64,000 nt of DNA from CAVXEH01 sp963805645 (GTDB lineage Bacteria; Chloroflexota; Limnocylindria; QHBO01), in assembly GCA_963805645.1 (NCBI GenBank), contig CAWDVA010000010.1:169815-233814 (forward strand), in the 5' to 3' direction. The number at the start of each line of letters is the position of its first letter. The first letter of the stretch is position 1. Positions 7,908 through 18,407 of the stretch are shown piece by piece. The notes beneath the pieces are model-generated. The model had not been told where the DNA came from, ran no database searches, and was given only the letters and a program-made list of their open reading frames with translations. A program made the position numbers and the translations under genes.

Positions 7908-8810
7908 GTGAAGATCGGCGTCATCGTCCCCCAGGGATGGACCGGCGAGTACGACGGTTGGGAGCCGGCGCGGGCCTGGGCGCGGACGGTCGCCGTGGCG
8001 CAGCAGGCCGAGCGGCTCGGGTTCGAGTCGGCCTGGCTCTTCGACCATTTCCACACCGTTCCCCGTCCGACCGACGAGCTCACGTTCGAGGCGTTCACCT
8101 CGCTGTCGGCGCTCGCCGCCGTCACGCGCCGCATTCGGCTGGGGCACGTCGTGGTCTGCAACGGGTATCGAAACCCGGCCCTCGTGGCGAAGATGATTTC
8201 CACCATGGACGTCATTGCGGGGGGCCGCATGGAGCTGGGGATCGGCGCCGGCTGGAAGCGCGACGAGTGGCGTGCCTACGGCTACGGCTTCCCCGAGACC
8301 CGCGAGCGGCTGGCGATGCTCCGCGACGGCCTGGAGGTGATCCACGCCATGCTGGCCCCCGGCCGCACGGCGCACGCCACGCACGAGGGCCCGCATGCCT
8401 CCGTGCGGGACGCCATCAACCTGCCGAAGGGGCTGCAGGAGCCGCGCATCCCGATCATGGTCGGCGGCAACGGACCGAACGTCACCTGGCGCCTCGCCGC
8501 CCGCTACGCGGACGAGCTGAACCTCGACGGGCTCTCGCCGGAGGAGCTGCGCGAGGCCCTGCCCACCATCCGGGAACGGTGCAAGGAGATCGATCGCGAC
8601 CCGGGCAGCCTGCGCATCAGCGTCCACGCCTGGTGGGGGACCGATGCCTGGCGCGATCCCGGCCCGGCCCGCCAGGCGCTTCTCCGGGCGTACGCCGACC
8701 TGGGGGTCAGCCGGGTGATGGGCCTGCTCCAGGCCTCGGCCGATGGCGACGAACCCCTCGAGGCGCTCGCGGCGGACGCCGCGGCGGCGGGGATGGCGCT
8801 CGCATCCTGA
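7908..8810 (+). CDS. LLM-class flavin/F420-dependent oxidoreductase
   Basis: A 300-residue TIM-barrel protein of the luciferase-like monooxygenase family. It begins VKIGVIVPQG and has the family features AERLGFESAWLFDHFHT, the segment IRLGHVVVCNGYRNPALVAK, and GRMELGIGAGW. The length and the GAGWKRDEWRAYGY stretch resemble F420-dependent members. The substrate is unknown. I chose GTG at 7908 because GAGG at 7898-7901 is well spaced; an ATG at 7890 would add six residues without a ribosome site. It stands alone between the exporter and the photolyase gene. Confidence 0.82.
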   Translation: MKIGVIVPQGWTGEYDGWEPARAWARTVAVAQQAERLGFESAWLFDHFHTVPRPTDELTFEAFTSLSALAAVTRRIRLGHVVVCNGYRNPALVAKMISTMDVIAGGRMELGIGAGWKRDEWRAYGYGFPETRERLAMLRDGLEVIHAMLAPGRTAHATHEGPHASVRDAINLPKGLQEPRIPIMVGGNGPNVTWRLAARYADELNLDGLSPEELREALPTIRERCKEIDRDPGSLRISVHAWWGTDAWRDPGPARQALLRAYADLGVSRVMGLLQASADGDEPLEALAADAAAAGMALAS

Positions 8811-8895
8811 GCCGGCGGTCGGGCGGCCTGCGGCGGGCGGGGGTGTGTCGAGCGCCGGGCCCGTCCGTTCGGCGGCCGGCCCCGTACCCACCGGT

Positions 8896-10285
8896 GTGAG
8901 CTCGCCCGTGCCCCGCGTGATCGCCTGGTTCCGTCGCGACCTGCGCGGGGTGGACCAGCGCATGCTGGCCGAGGCGACGGCCCTTGCGGCCGACGTCGTG
9001 CCGGTCTTCGTTGCCGACCCGGCGATCCTGGCAGCGAACGCCGCGGCTGCTGCGCGGGTCGCCTGGTACCGGGCCAGCGTCGCGGCGCTCGACGCAGAGC
9101 TGCGCCGAATTCGGCTCCGGCCTGGTCGTGCTGCACGGCGGGCCTGCGGCGGTGCTGCCCGGACTGCTGGCCGAGATGGGCGCCACGGCCGTCTTCGCCA
9201 CGCGCGACGAGGAGCCGGCCGCCGTTCGGCGCGACGAGGCGGTGGCTCGCCGCGTGCCCCTGCGGCTGGTCGACGACCAGCGGCTGGTCCGGCCGGGAAC
9301 GGTGCGGACCGCGGCCGGCGGGCCGTATGCGGTCTTCACCCCGTTCCGGCGGGCGCTCGAGTCCCGCCTCGGCGATGACCCGGGGCTCCTCGCCGAGGCC
9401 CACCCGCGCCCGGAGCGGCTTGCGCGCGCGAGGGACCTGGCGGTGGGCGACGGGCTCGCCGCATTCCCCACCACCGCTTCTGGCGTGGAGCTCCCTGTCG
9501 CCGGTTCCGCGGCCGCGCTCGAACGGCTGGCTTACTTCGCGGCAGGCCGCCTGCCCCGCTACGCGGCGGACCGCGACCGCCCGGGCGCGAGCGCGACCTC
9601 GCGCCTCTCGCCCTACCTGCGGACCGGCGCGCTGAGCATCCGCGCCGCCTGGCGGGCGGCGCTCGAGGCAGGGCGGCATGGCGACGCCTGGCGCCGGGAG
9701 CTTGCCTGGCGCGAGTTCTTCGCGGAGCGCCTGGCGGCCGGGGCGCTGGCTGCGCCGGAGGAGCGAGAGCCGGGCGGGCCCTCCGGATCCGCCAACGACG
9801 AGGCGTTCGCGGCCTGGCGCGACGGTCAGACCGGCATCCCGCTGGTGGACGCAGGGATGCGCGAGCTGGCGGCGACCGGATGGATGCACAACCGGGCGCG
9901 GCTGGTCACGGCCGGCTTCGCCGTCAAGCAGCTCGGCATCGACTGGCGCCGGGGCGAGGCGCTCTTCATGGATCGCCTGCTGGACGGCGACCTGGCCCAG
10001 AATCGCGGCAACTGGCGCTGGGTGGCCGGGGTCGGGGCTGGGTCCGCGCCGTGGTTCCGGGTCCTCAACCCCGTCGTCCAGGCCCGGCGCTTCGACCCGG
10101 ATGCGGGGTACCTGCGGCGGTGGCTGCCCGAGCTGGCGGGGCTGGAGGCTGATGCCGTCCACGAGCCCTGGCGGGTGACCGCGGCGGAGCGCCGCGGTTA
10201 CCCCGACCCGATCGTCGACCTCGACGTCGCCCGGCAGGCGGCGCTGGCGAGGTACCGGGCGGCGCGCTTGACGGACTCCCCTTGA
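8896..10285 (+). pseudogene. phr: Deoxyribodipyrimidine photo-lyase, interrupted by a one-base frameshift
   Basis: Cryptochrome/photolyase family protein that repairs UV pyrimidine dimers using FADH and light. The N-terminal half of the photolyase domain (PRVIAWFRRDLRGVDQ) is read from GTG 8896 up to about 9108. From there the family sequence continues in the next frame (FGSGLVVLHGGPAAVLPGL) to the stop at 10285. One of the two A bases at 9108-9109 is extra. The FAD-binding domain is complete, with TSRLSPYLRTGALS, WRRELAWREFF, TGWMHNRARL and NRGNWRWVAG. Either the gene is freshly inactivated or the base is an assembly error; the intact remainder favours a recent event or an error. GTG 8908 or 8917 are possible alternative starts. 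Confidence 0.85.
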
Positions 10286-10374
10286 CCGTGCGGCGGGACG
10301 AGTGACGGGTGGCCCCCGGACACTCCCCTGCGCCGTGGGCCCGGCGGGCCCGTCGGTCGGTCGCGCGGGTACCC

Positions 10375-10380
10375 TATACT
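10375..10380 (+). promoter_or_regulatory. Candidate -10 element for the guaB3 transcript
   Basis: TATACT gives a transcript start near 10387 and a leader of about 160 nt before the TTG at 10548. No good -35 is seen. Confidence 0.45.
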
Positions 10381-10450
10381 CCCGAAAAGGCGACGCGGAC
10401 GATCTTCGTGCACCCGATTCGAGCGGTCACCCCTCCCGGCGACGACCAAG

Positions 10451-10479
10451 GCCCGCGCGGCTGCCAGCCGAGCGCGGGC
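10451..10479 (+). promoter_or_regulatory. Leader hairpin upstream of guaB3 (possible attenuator)
   Basis: GCCCGCGC (10451-10458) pairs with GCGCGGGC (10472-10479), and inside it GGCT pairs with AGCC around a 3-nt loop, leaving a 2-nt bulge. The hairpin is followed by GTTCTC, a weak U-tract. It lies in the presumed guaB3 leader, so it may act as an attenuator or structured leader. No known riboswitch was recognised. Confidence 0.4.
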
Positions 10480-10547
10480 GTTCTCATATCCGACCGCACC
10501 CAGGAGGCCGCACGGAGCGCCGGCTCACACACCGCGAGGAGGCTGGA

Positions 10548-11714
10548 TTGATCGAACGGCGGGGTATGGTGCGAGATGCGGCCGAGACGCGCCTGCGTCG
10601 GGCGTACGGCTTCGAGGAGGTGGCCCTGGTTCCCGGGGCCGTGACCGTCGACCCGGCCGAGGTCGACCTGGCCACCGAGATCGCCGGGCGCCGGCTGGAG
10701 ATTCCCTTCATCGCCGCGGCAATGGACGCGGTCTCGGACGTCGACTTCGCGGTGCGCATGTCGACCGCCGGCGGCGTGGCCTTCATCAACCTCGAGGGGC
10801 TTCACACCCGCTACGAGGACGCGGCCCCGATCATCGAGCGGGTCGCCGCGGCCGCGAGCGGCCACGAGGCTGCCCGCATCCTCGCCGATGCCTACGACGC
10901 CCCGGTGCGCGACGAGCTGATCGGCGCGCTCATCACCCGGGTCAAGGCCCAGGGCGGGATCGCCGCCGTCGCCACGACTCCCGCCTCGGCCTGGCACCAC
11001 GCCGAGGTCGCCGCCGAGGCGGGCGCCGACCTGTTCCTGGTCCAGTCCCAGGTCTCGAGCGCGCGGCACATCTCCACGTCCGGCCGTGTCCTCTCCCTTG
11101 CCGACCTGACCGGCGGCCTGCGCATCCCGGTCCTGGTGGGCAACACGGTGAGCGGCGAGGCCGCCTACCAGCTGATGCACCAGGGCGCGGCCGCGGTCCT
11201 GGTGGGTGTCGGCCCCGGTGCGGCCTGCACGACCCGCGAGGTGCTGGGCATTGGCGTTCCGCAGGTGAGCGCCACGCTGGAGGTGGCGGCGGCGCGTGAC
11301 CGATTCGCCGACGAGACCGGGCGCTACGTACCGGTGATCACCGACGGCGGCATGAAGACCGGTGGCGACATCGCCAAGGCGATCGCATCGGGAGCCGATG
11401 CGGTGATGCTCGGTTCTCCGTTCGCCGCGGCGCTCGAGGCGCCGGGGCGCGGGTTCAACTGGGGCATGGCGGCGCCCTCGGCTACCCTGCCGCGCGGAAC
11501 CCGGATCAAGATGGGTGACCGGTTGTCGCTCGACCAGATCCTGTTCGGTCCGTCGACCACCACCCACGGGACGCAGAACCTGGTCGGGGCGCTGCGCCAG
11601 TCCATGGCGGCCCTGGGCGCGCGGACGATCCGCGAGATGCACGCGGTCGAGATGGTGATCGCCCCGGCCATCGCCACCGAGGGCAAGTCCTGGCAGCTCG
11701 CCGGACGCGAGTAG
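10548..11714 (+). CDS. guaB3: GuaB3-family IMP dehydrogenase-like protein
   Basis: IMP dehydrogenase fold without CBS domains, 388 residues. IMP dehydrogenase makes XMP, feeding GuaA. The TIM-barrel core shows RRAYGFEEVALVPG at the start, IAAAMDAVSD, the active-site loop GPGAACTTREVLGIGVPQ with nucleophile Cys227, and ITDGGMKTGGD for phosphate binding. The sequence is closest to the GuaB3 branch known from actinobacteria and cyanobacteria, whose exact role was long unclear. TTG 10548 has GAGGAGG at 10536-10542; ATG 10566 is the alternative. NTF2-like and MBL genes follow, and guaA lies 1.5 kb downstream. Confidence 0.85.
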   Translation: MIERRGMVRDAAETRLRRAYGFEEVALVPGAVTVDPAEVDLATEIAGRRLEIPFIAAAMDAVSDVDFAVRMSTAGGVAFINLEGLHTRYEDAAPIIERVAAAASGHEAARILADAYDAPVRDELIGALITRVKAQGGIAAVATTPASAWHHAEVAAEAGADLFLVQSQVSSARHISTSGRVLSLADLTGGLRIPVLVGNTVSGEAAYQLMHQGAAAVLVGVGPGAACTTREVLGIGVPQVSATLEVAAARDRFADETGRYVPVITDGGMKTGGDIAKAIASGADAVMLGSPFAAALEAPGRGFNWGMAAPSATLPRGTRIKMGDRLSLDQILFGPSTTTHGTQNLVGALRQSMAALGARTIREMHAVEMVIAPAIATEGKSWQLAGRE

Positions 11715-11719
11715 GAGCG

Positions 11720-12103
11720 ATGGACCGATCCGCCGTGCAGGCATGGCTGGACCGGTACGTCGCCGCCTGGCGGGCGAACGCGCGCGGCCCGATCGAGGCG
11801 CTCTTCACCGAGGATGCGGCGTATCGGTTCCATCCCTACGACGGTGAGGATGACGTGGTCAGGGGATCATCCGCCATCGCAAACGCGTGGCTGGAGAATC
11901 CCGACGAGCCGGACAGCTGGGACGCCCGCTACGAGCCGTTCGCGGTGGATGGTGAGCGAGCGGTGGCCACCGGCTACAGCCACTACCGGGTCCGCGGCGA
12001 CAAGGACGAGCGCACGTATCACAACGTGTTCCTGCTCGAGTTCGCGGCTGACGGGCGCTGTCGCGCGTTCACCGAGCTGTACATGCGCGAGCAGCAACCG
12101 TGA
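11720..12103 (+). CDS. NTF2/SnoaL-like domain protein
   Basis: A 127-residue protein with the cone-shaped NTF2/SnoaL-like fold signature: helix LQAWLDRYVAAWRAN-type start, IEALFTEDAAYRFHPYD, a RGSSAIANAW helix, then beta strands ending TYHNVFLLEFAADGRCRAF. The fold serves many small-molecule enzymes and binding proteins, so the function cannot be assigned. It begins 5 bp after the guaB3 stop and overlaps the MBL gene by 4 bp. A truncated paralogue lies on the far side of the MBL gene. Confidence 0.8.
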   Translation: MDRSAVQAWLDRYVAAWRANARGPIEALFTEDAAYRFHPYDGEDDVVRGSSAIANAWLENPDEPDSWDARYEPFAVDGERAVATGYSHYRVRGDKDERTYHNVFLLEFAADGRCRAFTELYMREQQP

Positions 12104-12924
12104 GCGACGGATGGAGCGAGGTGGGTGACCGCGTCTTCGTGCGGCGCTACCGGACCTGGAATGGCGAGCCCTTCGACCAGAACGTCGGGGCGATCCTGGG
12201 AGCCGATGGCGTCGCGGTGATCGACACCCGCGCGTCGCATCGGCTGGCGGACGAGCTGCGGGCCGACCTGCGCGCCCTCTCGCACCAGCCGGTGGTCGCG
12301 GTGGTCAACACGCACCACCACTGGGACCACACCTGGGGAAACAGCCGGTTCGCTGGCGTCCCCGGCTGGGGCCATGCCCGCTGCGCGGAACGCGTGGTCT
12401 CCGACTCCGAGGAGCGGAGACGCCATATCAGCGAGGTGGAGCCATCCCTGGCTGATGAGCTCGCGGAGGTGATCTTCAGCCCGCCCGACCACACGTTCAC
12501 GGCCGCCGCCACGGTGGACCTGGGAGACCGTCAGCTCGAGCTCCGGCACCTGGGGTTCGGCCACACCGACAACGACGTGGTGATCGCCGTCCCCGACGCA
12601 GCGGTCCTCTTCGCCGGCGACCTGCTGGAGAACGACGCGGCGCCCGGGTTCGGCGACGCCTACCCGGTCGCCTGGGCGGCGACCGCCCTGCGCCTCTCGA
12701 CCCTGGTCAGCGGAGCAGTGGTGCCCGGCCACGGGAGCGTGGGCGATCGCGCCTTCGCCGATCGCCAGGCCGCGGACCTCGCCGCGCTGGCGGGGCTGGG
12801 ACGGTCCCTGGTGGAGGGTCGGCTCGACAAGGAGGAGGCGGTCCGTCGCTCCCCGTTCCCCGCGGCGCCCACGGCCACCGCCCTGGAGCGGATCCGCCTG
12901 GAGCTGGAAGGAGGTACCTCGTGA
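12100..12924 (+). CDS. MBL-fold metallo-hydrolase
   Basis: A 274-residue metallo-beta-lactamase-fold hydrolase. The zinc ligands HHHWDH (72-77, giving H72, H74, D76 and H77) are present, with later ligands in GHTDND (around 152), AGDLLEND (around 170) and PGHGS (around 206). The second-sphere pattern suggests a general hydrolase of the glyoxalase II/SoxH-like type, not an RNase. GTG 12100 overlaps the preceding stop (GTGA), and its own stop overlaps the next start in the same way, so the three genes are translationally coupled. The substrate is unknown. Confidence 0.85.
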   Translation: MSDGWSEVGDRVFVRRYRTWNGEPFDQNVGAILGADGVAVIDTRASHRLADELRADLRALSHQPVVAVVNTHHHWDHTWGNSRFAGVPGWGHARCAERVVSDSEERRRHISEVEPSLADELAEVIFSPPDHTFTAAATVDLGDRQLELRHLGFGHTDNDVVIAVPDAAVLFAGDLLENDAAPGFGDAYPVAWAATALRLSTLVSGAVVPGHGSVGDRAFADRQAADLAALAGLGRSLVEGRLDKEEAVRRSPFPAAPTATALERIRLELEGGTS

Positions 12925-13130
12925 ACCGCGACGACCTGCAGGCCTGGCTCGATCGCTACGTGGCGGCCTGGCGCACCTACGACCGCGCCGCGGTGGAGGC
13001 GCTCTTCACGCCGGATGCTGTCTACCGATGGCGCCCGTACGGCGCCCACCGCATCCTCCGGGGTCGCGACGCCATCGGCGCCTGGTGGATGGAGGAGCCG
13101 GACGAGTCCCGGAGCGACGGGCAGGGCTGA
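12921..13130 (+). CDS. Truncated NTF2/SnoaL-like paralogue
   Basis: A 69-residue protein clearly homologous to the first 60 residues of the NTF2-like protein encoded at 11720-12103: both share QAWLDRYVAAWR, EALFT.DA.YR and PDE. It stops after DESRSDGQG, where the paralogue continues with the beta-sheet half. No continuation is visible in other frames, so this is a true truncation and not a simple frameshift. GTG 12921 overlaps the MBL stop (GTGA), with AAGGAGG upstream. Half an NTF2 fold is unlikely to be stable alone; it could pair with the full-length paralogue or be decaying. Confidence 0.6.
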   Translation: MNRDDLQAWLDRYVAAWRTYDRAAVEALFTPDAVYRWRPYGAHRILRGRDAIGAWWMEEPDESRSDGQG

Positions 13131-13175
13131 GCCGGTCGCAGGTAGCGGATCCGGACGGACCGATCCCGGGGCCGA

Positions 13176-13181
13176 TAGACT
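13176..13181 (+). promoter_or_regulatory. -10 element of a probable leaderless guaA transcript
   Basis: TAGACT ends 7 nt before the GTG at 13189, so transcription would begin at or next to the start codon. No Shine-Dalgarno is present. Confidence 0.6.
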
Positions 13182-13188
13182 GCACGCC

Positions 13189-14904
<1,716 letters not shown>

Positions 14905-14914
14905 CGGAGTCGCC

Positions 14915-15301
14915 GTGGCGGCCCACGATCTCCGGCGCGCTCGCCGCGCGCGCCGCCGACTCCGATCCGCGGGCTGGCTCGCCGTCGCGGCGGGGTCCCT
15001 GATCGCCGTCACCGCGCTCCTCGTGGCGCCCTTCTTCTTTCCCTTCGGTCTGGCGGCCGGCTCGCTGGCGATGCTCGCCGGGTGGCAGCTGGTGAGGCTG
15101 CGCGGCGCGCTGGGCGCGGTGCTCGCAGCGGGCGGCGGGCTGGTGGTCGCGGGCGCCGCGGCGGCGTCGGACGGCAGCCCGGCCGGGGTCCTGGCGGTGG
15201 TCCTATCGGGCGCATTGGGAGCCTGCAGCATCGCCGTGCTGCTGGTCGTCTACATCGATGCGGGATACCTGCCGAACGCCCGTCGCATCGATAACGACTA
15301 G
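14915..15301 (+). CDS. Small membrane protein of unknown function
   Basis: A 128-residue protein with an Arg-rich N-terminus (RRARRARRRLRSAGW) and about four hydrophobic segments, near 19-42, 45-60, 66-84 and 91-113. No family was recognised. The start is GTG at 14915, 10 bp after the guaA stop, so it may be co-transcribed with guaA. The promoter of the UPF0182 gene overlaps its 3' end. Confidence 0.55.
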   Translation: MAAHDLRRARRARRRLRSAGWLAVAAGSLIAVTALLVAPFFFPFGLAAGSLAMLAGWQLVRLRGALGAVLAAGGGLVVAGAAAASDGSPAGVLAVVLSGALGACSIAVLLVVYIDAGYLPNARRIDND

Positions 15302-15304
15302 CAT
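15299..15304 (+). promoter_or_regulatory. -10 element of a probable leaderless UPF0182 transcript
   Basis: TAGCAT ends 8 nt before the ATG at 15313 and overlaps the stop codon of the upstream gene. No Shine-Dalgarno is visible. Confidence 0.6.
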
Positions 15305-15312
15305 TCCCGGTA

Positions 15313-18300
15313 ATGTCCAGCTGGTTCGATCGTCTTCTTGGTGAGCTTCAGCGCCGTCAGGAGGAGCAGGACGCCCGTCGCGAGGGGCGCCCGCTCCCGC
15401 CGCGCGACCACCCGTCCGGGGACCGGTACCGAGGCGGGGCGACCCCCGGCGAGGGTGACGACGGACCCGACCCCACCGACGACCGGCCGACCCCCATCCG
15501 CGGCCGAAGCCGGCGTGCGGGGAGCCCGCGCCCCGGAGGCCCACCAGGATCTGGCCCGGGTGGCGGAGGCGGGTCGTTCGGCGGCCCATGGGCCGACCGC
15601 GACTGGAGCGAGTGGGGAGACTGGAGCCGCTATCGACGCTGGATCCTCCTGGGGCTCGGCCTGGTTGCGGTCATCGTGCTGCTCGCCATCGCGGGCGGCG
15701 CGGTCGACCTCCTGACCGACCTGCAGTGGTTCGGCGCCCTGGGTCTCTCCGGTGTCTTCCGGACCCGGCTCCTGGCCCAGGTTGGATTCTTCGCCATCGG
15801 CTACCTGCTGTTCGCCATCCCGGCGGTGGTCTCCGTCCTCGTCGCGCGCCGCATCGCACCGCGGGTACCGGTCCATCGGGTGGGGAGCGTGGAGATCCCG
15901 GACGTCTCGCGTCCGGCCACCATCGGCCTGGTCGTGGTGGCGCTCCTCATGGCGCTGGTCAGCGCCGCGGCCTGGAGCGGCGAGTGGCAGCAGATCCTCC
16001 TCTTCCTCAACGGCGGCAGCTTCGGGACCACCGATCCGCACTTCGGCCACGACATCGGCTTCTACGTCTTCGGCCTGCCCTTCTGGCGCTTCCTGCAGGC
16101 CTGGGGCATCGGGACCCTCATCACCATCCTGCTGCTCACCGCAGGCACCTATGCCGCCGGTGCGCTGCGCTGGCAGTTCCGGCTGAGCCGCCCGGTGCGC
16201 GCGCATCTCGCCATCCTGGGTGCCCTCCTCCTGCTCGTGACCGCTGCCGGCTACCAGCTCGACATCGCCGAGCTGAGCTACTCGACTCGCGGCATGGGCG
16301 CCGGCCTGGTGGGCGCCAGCTACACGGACCTCCACGCCCAGCAGCCCGCGTACGTGATCCTCACCGTGGTGGCGGTGCTCGCCGCCCTGCTGGTGCTGGC
16401 CAACACCTGGTTCCGCACCCTCTGGCTGCTGGGCATTGCCGCCGCCGGCTGGGTCGTCCTGTCCGTGGCAGTGGGCGGCATCTACCCGGCCTTCGTGCAG
16501 AACATCCAGGTCACCCCGAACGAGCTGTCGCTGGAGCGGCCCCAGATCGCCGCCAACATCGGGGCCACGCAGCAGGCGTTCGCGCTCGACACCATCACGC
16601 AGCAGACGTTCACCGGGTCACAGACGCCCACCCGGGCGCTCTTCACCGACAACGCCAAGACGCTGCAGAACGTGCGGCTGTGGGACTACCGGCCGCTGCT
16701 GGACACCATCAGCCAGACCCAGAACCTGCGCAGCTACTACCAGTTCCAGGACGTCGACATCGATCGCTACCAGATCAACGGGACCGAGCGCCAGGTGATG
16801 CTCTCCGGGCGCGAGCTCTCGGCATCGGCAGGGCAGACCTGGACGAACGAGCACCTCTTCTACACGCACGGCTACGGGATCGTGGCCGTCCCGGTCAATG
16901 CGGTGACCCCCGAGGGGCAGCCGGACTACCTGGTGAGCGGGATCAACCAGCAGGGTCAGCTGCCGGTCGGTCAGCCCCGCATCTACTTCGGCACCGCGGA
17001 GAGCAGCTACGTGGTGACCGGCACCCAGACCGCGGAGTTCGACTACCCCGTGGGCGAGAACCAGAACGCGACCACGACCTGGGCCGGCAAGACCGGCGTT
17101 GGCGTGGGCGGCTTCTTCAACCGGCTCCTCTACTCCCTCAAGTTCGGTGACTTCAACCTGCTCATCAGCAACCAGCTGACCGATGCCTCGCAGATCCTGT
17201 ACCGCCGCACCCTGGAAGAGCGGGTCCAGGCCATCGCCCCCTTCCTGACCTACGACCACGACCCGTATCTGGTCACCGCGGACGGGAAGCTCCTGTGGAT
17301 CTGGGACGCCTACACCACCTCGGCACGCTACCCGGACGCGCAGCCGCTCGACGGCAGCCTCTTCCCCGGCATGAACTACGTCCGGAACAGCGTGAAGGTC
17401 GTGATCGACGCCTACGACGGCTCGGTGCACTTCTACATCGCGGATCCGGCGGACCCGATCGTCAACGCCTGGGCCACGATCTTCCCGGGCCTCTTCCAGC
17501 CGCTTGACGCCATGAGCGCGGAGCTCCGGGCGCACCTGCGCTACCCGGAGGACCTGTTCACCGCCCAGAACGAGCAGTACCAGCTCTACCACGTCAGCGC
17601 CAACGACTCGGGCGCGGAAACGCTCTACTCCAAGCAGGACCGCTGGGCGCTCGCCACCCAGGGGAACGACGTGTCCGGGCAGTCGCAGGTCGTGGAGCCC
17701 TACTACGTGATCATGAAGCTCCCCGGCGAGTCCGACGCCGAGTTCGTCCTGATCCAGCCCATGGTCACCCAGGGTCGCAACAACATGATCGCCTGGGTCG
17801 CGGCGCGGATGGATCCCGGAGTCTACGGAGAGCGCATCGCCTTCCGCTTCCCGTCCGACACCAGCACCTTCGGTCCCGCCCAGATCCAGTCACGGATCAA
17901 CCAGGACAGCACGGTATCGGCCCAGTTCACGCTCTGGTCGCAGGCCGGATCGAGCGTGGTGCGGGGCAACCTGCTGGTCCTGCCCATGGGGGACTCGATC
18001 ATCTACGTGGAGCCGATCTTCCTCAAGTCCACCTCCACGGCTCAGCCGGAGTTCAAGCGGGTCATCCTGGCCACCCAGAGCAAGGTCGCCTTCGCAGACA
18101 CCCTCGACCAGGCGCTGTCGCAGATCCTGGGCGAGTCGAGCGTGCCGCCTCCCGAGGGCGGGGGTGGTGGCGGTGGCGGCGGCCAGCTGCCCTCCGACGC
18201 CCCGGGCCTGGTGGCCCAGGCCCAGCAGCTCTACGCGGACGCCCAGTCGGCGCTCCGAAACGGCGACCTGGCGACCTACCAGGCCAAGATCGACCAGATG

Positions 18301-18399
18301 AACCAGGTCCTGCAGGCGCTGGCCCAGCTGGTCGGCACACCCGCTCCCTCCGCGAGCCCGTCGCCGGGCGCCTCAACCGCGCCGTCCGCATCGCCGTAG
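15313..18399 (+). CDS. UPF0182 family large membrane protein
   Basis: A 1028-residue protein of UPF0182 (COG1615), found in actinobacteria, cyanobacteria and Chloroflexota. A disordered, Arg/Gly/Pro-rich N-terminus of about 100 residues precedes seven membrane segments within about residues 115-400. A large extracytoplasmic region (about 400-930) follows, with characteristic runs such as LLDTISQTQNLRSYY, GYGIVAVPVN and FRFPSDTSTFGPAQ. The C-terminus has a Gly-run linker (GGGGGGGG), a helical segment and a Pro/Ser/Ala tail. No function is established for the family. purD follows after 8 bp. Confidence 0.93.
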   Translation: MSSWFDRLLGELQRRQEEQDARREGRPLPPRDHPSGDRYRGGATPGEGDDGPDPTDDRPTPIRGRSRRAGSPRPGGPPGSGPGGGGGSFGGPWADRDWSEWGDWSRYRRWILLGLGLVAVIVLLAIAGGAVDLLTDLQWFGALGLSGVFRTRLLAQVGFFAIGYLLFAIPAVVSVLVARRIAPRVPVHRVGSVEIPDVSRPATIGLVVVALLMALVSAAAWSGEWQQILLFLNGGSFGTTDPHFGHDIGFYVFGLPFWRFLQAWGIGTLITILLLTAGTYAAGALRWQFRLSRPVRAHLAILGALLLLVTAAGYQLDIAELSYSTRGMGAGLVGASYTDLHAQQPAYVILTVVAVLAALLVLANTWFRTLWLLGIAAAGWVVLSVAVGGIYPAFVQNIQVTPNELSLERPQIAANIGATQQAFALDTITQQTFTGSQTPTRALFTDNAKTLQNVRLWDYRPLLDTISQTQNLRSYYQFQDVDIDRYQINGTERQVMLSGRELSASAGQTWTNEHLFYTHGYGIVAVPVNAVTPEGQPDYLVSGINQQGQLPVGQPRIYFGTAESSYVVTGTQTAEFDYPVGENQNATTTWAGKTGVGVGGFFNRLLYSLKFGDFNLLISNQLTDASQILYRRTLEERVQAIAPFLTYDHDPYLVTADGKLLWIWDAYTTSARYPDAQPLDGSLFPGMNYVRNSVKVVIDAYDGSVHFYIADPADPIVNAWATIFPGLFQPLDAMSAELRAHLRYPEDLFTAQNEQYQLYHVSANDSGAETLYSKQDRWALATQGNDVSGQSQVVEPYYVIMKLPGESDAEFVLIQPMVTQGRNNMIAWVAARMDPGVYGERIAFRFPSDTSTFGPAQIQSRINQDSTVSAQFTLWSQAGSSVVRGNLLVLPMGDSIIYVEPIFLKSTSTAQPEFKRVILATQSKVAFADTLDQALSQILGESSVPPPEGGGGGGGGGQLPSDAPGLVAQAQQLYADAQSALRNGDLATYQAKIDQMNQVLQALAQLVGTPAPSASPSPGASTAPSASP

Positions 18400-18407
18400 C
18401 GCGGGGC

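Noticed and set aside
6936..8963. 675-codon minus-strand frame opposite the ABC permease and LLM gene
   Set aside because: Shadow frame of genuine plus-strand genes with recognisable domains.
10441..10500. tRNA-like or known riboswitch in the guaB3 leader
   Set aside because: No cloverleaf or T-loop sequence and no consensus of a purine, PRPP or ppGpp riboswitch could be matched; only a hairpin is supported.
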